Positions 1 through 8,780 of a DNA stretch of 9,660 nt are shown here, piece by piece. The stretch lies in assembly GCA_002391555.1 (NCBI GenBank), contig DGFG01000025.1:1-9660 (forward strand), in the 5' to 3' direction. Positions within the stretch are counted from its first letter, which is position 1; every line of letters begins with the position of its first letter. A program made the translations under genes and the position numbers. Source of the DNA: Firmicutes bacterium UBA3906 (GTDB lineage Bacteria > Bacillota > Clostridia > Caldicoprobacterales > DTU083). A model generated the notes under the pieces. That model saw only the letters and a list, made by a program, of their open reading frames with translations. It was not told the origin of the DNA and made no database searches.

Positions 1-2531
1 AGCCTGTCTATAAAACGGTTAAGATCCTTTTTCATTTTAGACCTGTTCCCATACTCATCACAGATAAATTTGGCCTGCATCCCATAATCACACTTTGGAC
101 CCCTCTTATAGGCACATGTCCACTTTTCTATACAGGCTGGCTCCTGCCTGTAGGAGGATCCCTTTATACAGCTAGGGTGCCTTTTACTAGCTACTAATAC
201 TACATGGGCATGGCCCTTGTCCCTGCCACACCTACCAGCCTCCTGATAATAGGCCTCTAGTGAGTTGGAAAAGCACATATGGATTATGTACCTAATATTC
301 GCCTTGTCTATGCCCATACCAAAGCCCTTGGTTGATACAAGCAGTGGGATCTGCCCCCTTATGTACTGGTCCTGGATATCTATCCTGAGCTCGTCATCGA
401 GCCTAGAATGGTATCTCTCTGCAGGCAGGCCCCAATTATCTAGTATATCTTTTATATGCTCAGTCCCATAGGTCTTGGTGTAGCTACCCCTGGGATCGGC
501 GTATATTGTAAATACAATACCTGACCCCTGCTGGTGGAGGTCTTCTAATTTAGAGTAGCCCAAAAGGCTGGGGATCCTCTCCCTTAAAAGGTAGGCTAGA
601 CTATCTGCCTTGCTCTCTCCTACTGGCCTTGTTATAACCTCAAAGCTAAGCTCTGGCCTATCATAGGTTCTTGGCAAAATTAGTCCATCCCTATCTAGGC
701 CGAAGATCTCCATAATATCATCTAAAACCTTGCTAGAGGCAGTAGCAGTTAAGGCAAGTATGGTCGGATCGCCCAGCCTCCTTGCCACATCCCTTACCTT
801 TAGGTAGGCGGGCCTGAAATCATGACCCCATTCTGAGGCACAATGGGCCTCATCTAGTATTAGGTAGTTTATTTTCTCATCCTCTAACAAGGCTACTAGT
901 TCATCTTGAAAGTCCTTTATCTGTAGCCTTTCAGGGGAAATATATAAAAGCCTTAACCTAGCTAGCTTTAAGTCCCTTAGGATCCTGTCCTTGCTGTGCT
1001 TTTTCATGGAGCTGTCTAAATATGCAACATAATCAAAGCCCGAGGCCTTTAGGTGGTCTATCTGGTCCTTCATTAGAGACTTTAAGGGAGATATAACAAG
1101 GGAAATGCCTGGCCTTAGCAGGGCAGGCAGCTGAAAACATAAGGATTTACCGGCGCCTGTTGGCAAAATCCCAAGGGTGTTTTTAGCTAAAAGAGCCTGC
1201 TTTATTATAGCTAGCTGGCCCTCCCTATAGTCATCAAATCCCCAAAGCCTCTTGAGTAAAAAGCCCAGAGCCCCTTCATCTATATTAACCTGGTCTAGCC
1301 TGGCCTTAAGTGACCTATTTGTTAGATTAGTAATTTTGGTATCTTCAGTTATCTTAAAGCCCTTTCCCTTTTCCCCTTCTTTAATAATGATGTTTTCAGC
1401 CCTTATCCTGTCTCCAAGGGCAAGAGCTTGGGTCTTGGCCTCTACTAGGTCTATACTAAATCTCATAGGACCGGATAAGCCATCACATATACTTATGTAG
1501 TCATCCCTATTGACTGGTGAAATAATAGAAAACTCACAGCTAATGGGCCTGTCTATGGGCTTTTGGTCTAGCCTTTCTATCTTTTTACTTGTACTTGTTT
1601 TTTGGCCCTTGGTCTTTCTAAGGATTAGGTACATCCATTCATCAAGGATACCAGCCTTTTTCCCTAGGCTAGCTACTGTCTTTAGTCCTTTGCCTGATGG
1701 GCTACTGGCTACTATGTCATCTATGAGTCTGCTTTTTATATCAAAGCCCTCTAGACAGAGGCGACAGCCTATACAGGATTTGGACATATAGCAGGGACTT
1801 ATGGCCTCCAAGCAATATTCCTGCCCAGGCCTATAGGCAAGCCTTTTTACCCAGGCAGCAATCTCCCGGGTCATACCTTGAATACCTGCCCTAGGTGGCT
1901 GTACAATAATTAGTCCCCCTCCGACCCTTAACCTATCCCTATGGTCTAGGAGAAAATCATTCCCTTTATCTAGGCTAGAGGGGTCTCTTATCACAATAAG
2001 GTCCCAGGGGTCTGTCTGCCCTCCTGCCAGTTCAGTCTCTGTCTCATCTAGCCTATCTATTGTTAAGCCATCTAGGTCAAGCTTGGTCCTTAGCCTAGTA
2101 ATTAGGTAGCTGACTCCTTCCTTGACCCTTTCTATATCCTGATTGGATGGAGACTTAAAAAAAAGCCTAGTGCTCCTATTTGCCATAGGCTGACCTGTTA
2201 AAACCCCTATATTTTTAAGTAGGGCCCTTGCGTCTAAAAGTGCAAAGATAAAGGTCCTAGGGTCAGGCCCTATGTAGAGGATATTGCCAGAAAGGTCTAG
2301 ACCAGTAGTAAAAACCAGCCTTAACAGGCAAAACTGTATATAGGCCAGGTCCCTATTTAAAGCCTTGACACTATCTAAAAACCTATCAGCTATGGTAATA
2401 TAGTCCTCACCATACCTGTTTAATAAAATATCGCAGATAGCCTCCTCCACTATAGGAGAATTAATATAGGATTTGCCAGTGAATATCAAGTCCTGTGCAA
2501 TTTTTGATCCTAATTGGCCCCTTGTATCCAT
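1..2531 (-). CDS. RecQ-family helicase fused to an N-terminal methyltransferase-like/Cys-cluster region (partial, 3' end missing)
   Basis: The frame is open from ATG at 2531 to the left edge (843 codons, no stop), preceded by an AAAGGAAG SD at 2538-2545 with 6-nt spacing. Residues about 424-780 are a superfamily 2 RecQ helicase: motif 0 YREGQ (435-439), Walker A LPTGAGKS (456-463), motif Ia SPLKSLMKDQ, Walker B DEAH (560-563), the RecQ-typical CASEWGHDFRP after it, LALTATAS (592-599), motif V GFGMGIDK (736-743) and motif VI QEAGRCGRD with both arginines. RecQ enzymes unwind DNA 3'-5' using ATP in recombination and fork repair. Residues 1-420 are not part of a normal RecQ: NILYIGPDPR (83-92) and LRVGGGLIIVQP (201-212) look like degenerate SAM-methyltransferase strands, followed by cysteines 240, 247, 253, 256 and 259. 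Residues 324-400 may be an OB-like domain. The order resembles Rsm22/METTL17 proteins; that link is inference. After motif VI an unusual Cys-rich stretch replaces the usual zinc region; any RQC or HRDC domain would lie outside the window. The ilvE terminator lies upstream, so it is probably transcribed separately. Confidence 0.9.
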   Translation of the reverse strand, partial: MDTRGQLGSKIAQDLIFTGKSYINSPIVEEAICDILLNRYGEDYITIADRFLDSVKALNRDLAYIQFCLLRLVFTTGLDLSGNILYIGPDPRTFIFALLDARALLKNIGVLTGQPMANRSTRLFFKSPSNQDIERVKEGVSYLITRLRTKLDLDGLTIDRLDETETELAGGQTDPWDLIVIRDPSSLDKGNDFLLDHRDRLRVGGGLIIVQPPRAGIQGMTREIAAWVKRLAYRPGQEYCLEAISPCYMSKSCIGCRLCLEGFDIKSRLIDDIVASSPSGKGLKTVASLGKKAGILDEWMYLILRKTKGQKTSTSKKIERLDQKPIDRPISCEFSIISPVNRDDYISICDGLSGPMRFSIDLVEAKTQALALGDRIRAENIIIKEGEKGKGFKITEDTKITNLTNRSLKARLDQVNIDEGALGFLLKRLWGFDDYREGQLAIIKQALLAKNTLGILPTGAGKSLCFQLPALLRPGISLVISPLKSLMKDQIDHLKASGFDYVAYLDSSMKKHSKDRILRDLKLARLRLLYISPERLQIKDFQDELVALLEDEKINYLILDEAHCASEWGHDFRPAYLKVRDVARRLGDPTILALTATASSKVLDDIMEIFGLDRDGLILPRTYDRPELSFEVITRPVGESKADSLAYLLRERIPSLLGYSKLEDLHQQGSGIVFTIYADPRGSYTKTYGTEHIKDILDNWGLPAERYHSRLDDELRIDIQDQYIRGQIPLLVSTKGFGMGIDKANIRYIIHMCFSNSLEAYYQEAGRCGRDKGHAHVVLVASKRHPSCIKGSSYRQEPACIEKWTCAYKRGPKCDYGMQAKFICDEYGNRSKMKKDLNRFIDR

Positions 2532-2592
2532 AAAAAACTTCCTTTAAAAATCTTCTAATAGATATGTTTGACATTTTTCGGGAAGTTCCTTC

Positions 2593-2627
2593 AAAAAAGG
2601 GATACTCTATAGTTAGAATATCCCTTT
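2593..2627 (-). terminator. Rho-independent terminator after ilvE
   Basis: On the minus strand AAAGGGATATTCT pairs with AGAGTATCCCTTT (13 bp, one G-U) around a 6-nt loop AACTAT, and the right arm runs into six T residues, three of which lie within the stem. It sits 37 nt past the ilvE stop and about 60 nt before the start of the helicase gene. It therefore separates the gyrase-ilvE unit from that gene. The + strand reading is also followed by a T-rich run (TTTTTTCTT, after TGGC), so weak bidirectional action is possible. Confidence 0.85.
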
Positions 2628-2663
2628 GGCTTTTTTCTTAAAATGATTATTTGTTATTCTCTT

Positions 2664-3731
2664 TTAGATCCTTTGGATCCAGCCCCATTTATCCTCGAGC
2701 TTGCCATATTGGATGCCAGTTATGGTATCATAAATCTTTCTAGATAGGTCTCCCATCTGGCCATTGTTTACCTCTATAACATTGTCCCTCCAGCATAGGG
2801 TACCAACAGGAGATATGACCGCAGCAGTCCCTGTACCAAAGACCTCCTCTAGCCTACCCTCACTATGGGCATCATATACCTCTTGGATGGAAATTGGTCT
2901 TTCTTCTATGCTTATACCCATATCCGATGCTAGTTCTATAACAGATGCCCTGGTGATACCGGGAAGTATAGAACCCTCTAAGGGAGGAGTAATAAGCTTT
3001 CCATCTATTTTAAAGAATATATTCATCGTGCCAACTTCTTCGACATACTTGTGGTGTTTAGAATCAAGCCAGAGGACCTGGGTATAGCCCTTATCACTGG
3101 CCTCTTTTGCTGCATAGAGACTAGCAGCATAATTACCGGCAGTCTTTATATGGCCTACCCCACCCTTTGATGCCCTGACATATTCCTCTGTAACATAAAT
3201 CTTTATAGGCTTTATGCCCTCAGCATAATAGGCTCCAACAGGAGATAGTATAATCATTAGCTTGTAGGTTTTGGATGGATTAACACCTAGACAGCTATCA
3301 GTTGCAATAATAAAGGGCCTTATATAAAGGGAGGTTCCCTCGGCTTTTGGTATCCAGTCCCTTTCTATATCAAGTAGGACTTTTAGGCCTTTGAGCAGCT
3401 GGTCTTCATCAAACTCAGGTATGCATACCCTCCTAGCTGACATATTGAGCCTTTTTATATTTTCCATGGGCCTAAATAGGACAGGCTCACCCTTATCATT
3501 TAGATAGGCCTTCATGCCCTCGAATATCGCCTGGCCATAGTGAAATACCATGGTAGAAGGATCACATTCTATTTTGCCATAGGGTACAACCCTAGGGTCA
3601 TGCCAGCCCTTGTCTGGATTGTAGTCCATTACAAACATGTGGTCTGTAAAAATCTTACCAAATCCCAAGCTATCTTCTCTAGGCTTTGTCTTTTTCTCCT
3701 GACTTTTTACTATCCTAATTGACATTTCCAT
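2664..3731 (-). CDS. ilvE: Branched-chain amino acid aminotransferase (class IV, PLP-dependent)
   Basis: Transfers amino groups between leucine, isoleucine or valine and 2-oxoglutarate, the last step of synthesis or first step of breakdown; cytosolic and PLP-dependent. Numbered from the preferred ATG at 3731 (355 residues), the family landmarks are GQAIFEGMKAY near 66-76, the RPMENIKRLNMSARR substrate-side segment, YIRPFIIAT, the PLP-binding lysine K196 in GHIKTAGNYAASL, YVEEVGTMN, SILPGITR, and GTGTAAVISPVG near the C-terminus. A length near 355 fits the longer type II BCAT group better than the roughly 300-residue enterobacterial IlvE. An ATG at 3746 is in frame and would add five residues, but a GGAGG SD at 3740-3744 lies exactly 8 nt before ATG 3731, and the 3746 codon overlaps that SD. 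The gene follows gyrA by 51 nt and ends at the terminator 2593-2627. No other ilv or leu gene is in view, so biosynthesis versus catabolism cannot be decided. Confidence 0.95.
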   Translation of the reverse strand: MEMSIRIVKSQEKKTKPREDSLGFGKIFTDHMFVMDYNPDKGWHDPRVVPYGKIECDPSTMVFHYGQAIFEGMKAYLNDKGEPVLFRPMENIKRLNMSARRVCIPEFDEDQLLKGLKVLLDIERDWIPKAEGTSLYIRPFIIATDSCLGVNPSKTYKLMIILSPVGAYYAEGIKPIKIYVTEEYVRASKGGVGHIKTAGNYAASLYAAKEASDKGYTQVLWLDSKHHKYVEEVGTMNIFFKIDGKLITPPLEGSILPGITRASVIELASDMGISIEERPISIQEVYDAHSEGRLEEVFGTGTAAVISPVGTLCWRDNVIEVNNGQMGDLSRKIYDTITGIQYGKLEDKWGWIQRI

Positions 3732-3739
3732 AAAGCAAA

Positions 3740-3744
3740 CCTCC
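3740..3744 (-). promoter_or_regulatory. Ribosome binding site that fixes the ilvE start
   Basis: GGAGG on the minus strand, 8 nt before ATG 3731. The alternative ATG at 3746 overlaps this site and has no SD of its own (its upstream sequence is TATATATATTTGAA). Confidence 0.75.
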
Positions 3745-3766
3745 ATTTCAAATATATATAACCCCT

Positions 3767-3780
3767 TAGCTGGCCAGCTA
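3767..3780. repeat. 14-bp perfect palindrome between gyrA and ilvE
   Basis: TAGCTGGCCAGCTA reads identically on both strands and lies 2 nt past the gyrA stop. As RNA it could make only a 5-bp stem with a GGCC loop and has no following T run, so it is not a convincing terminator. It could be a dimeric protein site or a chance palindrome. Confidence 0.5.
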
Positions 3781-3782
3781 GC

Positions 3783-6479
3783 CTATTGGTCGTCCCCTTG
3801 GCCATCCTCCTGGTCTTCCTTGGCTTTTTCATCACTATAATCAGCCATAGCCCTGTCAACTAGCTTTTCTAATTGTCCATCTAGGCTATTAGCTAATCCT
3901 TGGCCCCCTTGACCCTCTGTCACCTGGCCCTTGTCTTTACCATCCAAGGTTAGTTTATTGTCCTTATCTTTTGGATCTTGGCCCTGCTTGGTCAAGGTCC
4001 CATTGTCCTTGTTAGTAGCCTGGTCATCATCCATATCCTCTTCTAGGTCCTCTTCCCTTTTTGCCTTGGCGACTGAAACTATATGGGTATCCTCATCAAA
4101 CCTCATCAGCCTTACCCCTTGGGTATTTCTACCCGACGAGGATATATCTTCTGTTCTTATTCGTATAATTATACCATCTGAATTAATTATTACAAGGTCT
4201 TCTTCATCTTTTACAACTTTCATTGCTGCTAAAAGACCTGTTTTTTCAGTAGTATTCATTGTAATTATGCCCTTGCCGCCCCGACTTTGCTGCCTATACT
4301 CGGCTAGGTCTGTTCGCTTGCCATAACCTTTTTCACTAATAGTTAGGACATCTGCCCCCTCTTTTACCCTTTGGACATCTACCAGATAGTCATCTTCATC
4401 GAGCCTTATACCACGAACACCCATTGCGGTCCGGCCCATAACCCTAACATCCTCTTCGCTGTACCTGATGGCCTTGCCCTTTTTAGAAGCCATAATAACT
4501 TCTCTATCGCCATCAGTTAGGATAACAGATATTAGCTCATCATCTTCTCTTAGGCTAATGGCTATAATCCCGCCCTTGCGGATATTGCTAAAGGCCTCAA
4601 GGGGTGTCTTTTTAACTGTCCCCTTTCGAGTAGCCATAAATAGGTACCTGCCTAGCTCAAAGTCTTCATCTTTTATTGGTATGTAGGCCTCTATCTTTTC
4701 ACCAGGGTCAAGCTGGAGTAGGTTAATAATTGCAGTACCCCTAGCATTTCTGCCAGCCTCTGGTATCTGGTATGCCTTTAGGTCATAAACCTTGCCAAAG
4801 GATGAGAAGAATAAAATACTTTGGTGGGTAGAGGTTGTGAAGATCTCCTCAACAAAGTCGTCCTCCCTTGTCTGTAATCCGGTAATACCCTTGCCCCCTC
4901 TTCTTTGGCTCCTATAGGCAGAAAGGGGAGTACGTTTGACATAGCCGTAATGGGTTAGGGTAATGACCACATCATGTTCATCTATCAGGTCCTCTATATC
5001 AATTTCACCATCCATGGGCATAAAGTCAGTTCTTCTGTCATCATTATATTTATTTTTAATGACTAATAGCTCTTCTTTGATAATGCTCATGAGTAAGCCT
5101 TCGTCAGCTAGTATGCTTTTTAGGTAGGCTATAGTCTTTTGGATTTCGTTGTATTCATTTTCTATCTTTTCTCTCTCTAGGCCTGTCAAGCGCTGCAGTC
5201 TCATATCCAAAATAGCCTGGGCTTGGATTTCAGTAAGGTTAAAGTTATTGACTAGTCCCTCTTTGGCTATAGCAGCTGTCCTAGAACCACGGATCAGGCT
5301 TATAACAGCATCAATACTGTCTAGGGCAGTTAACAGACCCTCTAAAATATGGGCCCTTGCCTCTGCCTTTTCTAAATCATACTTGGTCCGTCTGGTTACT
5401 ACGTCCTTTTGATGTTCTAGATAGTAATAGAGCATCTCCTTTATATTTAGGACCTTTGGCTCATTGTCAACTAGGGCAAGCATGATAACCCCAAAGGTCT
5501 CCTGCAATTGGGTATGCTTGAATAATAAGTTTAATACTATATTGGGGTTTACATCTCTTTTTATTTCAATAACTATCCGCATACCATTGCGGTCGGACTC
5601 ATCCCTAATATCAGAAATACCATCTATCTTTTTTTCCTTAACCAGATCTGCGATTTTTTCAATTAGGCGAGCCTTGTTAACCTGGTAGGGTATTTCAGTA
5701 ACTATTATCCTAGACCGGTTGTTGGCCATTTCTTCTATCTCAGTCTTGGCCCTGACTACAACCCTTCCCCGGCCGGTCCTATATGCCTGCCGTATGCCCT
5801 CCATACCAAGAATTATTGCTCCTGTAGGAAAATCAGGACCCTTTATATAGTCCATTATCTCCTCTACACTAATATCAGGATCATCAATAAGACCAATAAC
5901 ACCGTCTATTACCTCCCCTAGGTTGTGGGGAGGAATATTGGTTGCCATACCAACAGCTATACCAGAGGACCCATTTACTAATAGGTTAGGGAAACGAGCT
6001 GGCATAACCACTGGTTCCTTTAAGGACTCATCAAAGTTAGGCATAAAGTCAACGGTTTCCTTGTTTATATCAGAAAGGATCTCAGTGGCCAGCCTAGTCA
6101 TTCTAGCCTCAGTGTAACGCATGGCTGCAGCTGAATCACCATCGACTGACCCAAAGTTACCATGACCGTCAACTAGCTGGTAGCGGGTGGAAAAGTCCTG
6201 AGCCATCCTAACCATGGCATCGTATACTGCACTATCTCCATGGGGGTGGTATTTACCTAGAACATCACCGACTAGCCTGGCAGATTTACGGTAGGGCTTG
6301 TCAGGTGTCATACCTAGCTCATGCATGGAATAGAGTATTCGCCTATGAACTGGCTTTAGCCCGTCCCTAACATCTGGTAGGGCTCGTCCTACTATAACGC
6401 TCATAGCATACTCTATATAGGACTTTTTCATCTCTTTTTCTATGTCAACATTTATTATCCTTTGATTATTAGACTCCAT
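3783..6479 (-). CDS. gyrA: DNA gyrase subunit A
   Basis: The breaking-rejoining and DNA-wrapping subunit of gyrase (GyrA2GyrB2), which introduces negative supercoils using ATP hydrolysed by GyrB. Of 898 residues, the winged-helix/tower core covers about 1-500, with catalytic tyrosine Y122 next to R121 in MRYTEARM. The quinolone-determining segment is [10 protein letters not shown] with Ser83 and Asp87, matching E. coli numbering and the susceptible state. The C-terminal beta-pinwheel starts near 500, with the GyrA box QRRGGKG at 525-531 needed for wrapping and supercoiling (so gyrase rather than topo IV) and a box-like repeat QSRGGKG at 731-737. From about residue 806 a low-complexity acidic tail of roughly 93 residues follows, much longer than usual; B. 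subtilis GyrA is about 820 residues in all. The start at 6479 has SD GGGGAAGG with 7-nt spacing. The gene lies 16 nt after gyrB, so the two are co-transcribed, which fits equal subunit supply. Confidence 0.98.
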   Translation of the reverse strand: MESNNQRIINVDIEKEMKKSYIEYAMSVIVGRALPDVRDGLKPVHRRILYSMHELGMTPDKPYRKSARLVGDVLGKYHPHGDSAVYDAMVRMAQDFSTRYQLVDGHGNFGSVDGDSAAAMRYTEARMTRLATEILSDINKETVDFMPNFDESLKEPVVMPARFPNLLVNGSSGIAVGMATNIPPHNLGEVIDGVIGLIDDPDISVEEIMDYIKGPDFPTGAIILGMEGIRQAYRTGRGRVVVRAKTEIEEMANNRSRIIVTEIPYQVNKARLIEKIADLVKEKKIDGISDIRDESDRNGMRIVIEIKRDVNPNIVLNLLFKHTQLQETFGVIMLALVDNEPKVLNIKEMLYYYLEHQKDVVTRRTKYDLEKAEARAHILEGLLTALDSIDAVISLIRGSRTAAIAKEGLVNNFNLTEIQAQAILDMRLQRLTGLEREKIENEYNEIQKTIAYLKSILADEGLLMSIIKEELLVIKNKYNDDRRTDFMPMDGEIDIEDLIDEHDVVITLTHYGYVKRTPLSAYRSQRRGGKGITGLQTREDDFVEEIFTTSTHQSILFFSSFGKVYDLKAYQIPEAGRNARGTAIINLLQLDPGEKIEAYIPIKDEDFELGRYLFMATRKGTVKKTPLEAFSNIRKGGIIAISLREDDELISVILTDGDREVIMASKKGKAIRYSEEDVRVMGRTAMGVRGIRLDEDDYLVDVQRVKEGADVLTISEKGYGKRTDLAEYRQQSRGGKGIITMNTTEKTGLLAAMKVVKDEEDLVIINSDGIIIRIRTEDISSSGRNTQGVRLMRFDEDTHIVSVAKAKREEDLEEDMDDDQATNKDNGTLTKQGQDPKDKDNKLTLDGKDKGQVTEGQGGQGLANSLDGQLEKLVDRAMADYSDEKAKEDQEDGQGDDQ

Positions 6480-6495
6480 ATTTATACCTTCCCCT

Positions 6496-8698
<2,203 letters not shown>

Positions 8699-8744
8699 TA
8701 TTGCCTTTATTACATCCCTTCTTTGTTGGCTGATATCTCCTTAT

Positions 8745-8773
8745 ATTATAACCTTTTTTTTACTAAATTAAAA
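8745..8773 (-). promoter_or_regulatory. Candidate sigma-A promoter for remB-gyrB-gyrA
   Basis: A perfect TATAAT at 8745-8750 (minus strand) lies in the recF-remB gap, with an eight-A run inside the spacer. The hexamer 17 nt upstream, TTTTAA at 8768-8773, matches TTGACA poorly (3 of 6), so the -35 is weak. Transcription would start near 8738, giving a leader of about 40 nt. The leader begins with AAGGAGATATC, an SD-like element with no start codon at useful distance. Confidence 0.45.
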
Positions 8774-8780
8774 GGGTTGA

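Noticed and set aside
1252..1791. Two adjacent + strand ORFs (82 and 93 codons) opposite the helicase fusion
   Set aside because: The minus strand is open throughout with recognisable protein motifs; these frames are by-products of its codon bias.
2532..2592. Promoter for the helicase fusion gene
   Set aside because: A -35-like TTGAAG follows the terminator T run, but no -10 hexamer lies at 16-18 nt from it; TATCTA is about 24 nt away, so I did not annotate it.
3931..4326. 131-codon ORF on the + strand opposite gyrA
   Set aside because: Antisense to the conserved gyrA pinwheel and tail; its Ser/Leu-rich product is the expected shadow of minus-strand Asp/Glu/Lys codons, and no family is recognisable.
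8710..8715. ATG-TAA start-stop element in the remB leader (minus strand)
   Set aside because: The SD-like GAAGGG touches the ATG with no spacing, and AAGGAG is 21 nt away, so initiation there is unlikely.
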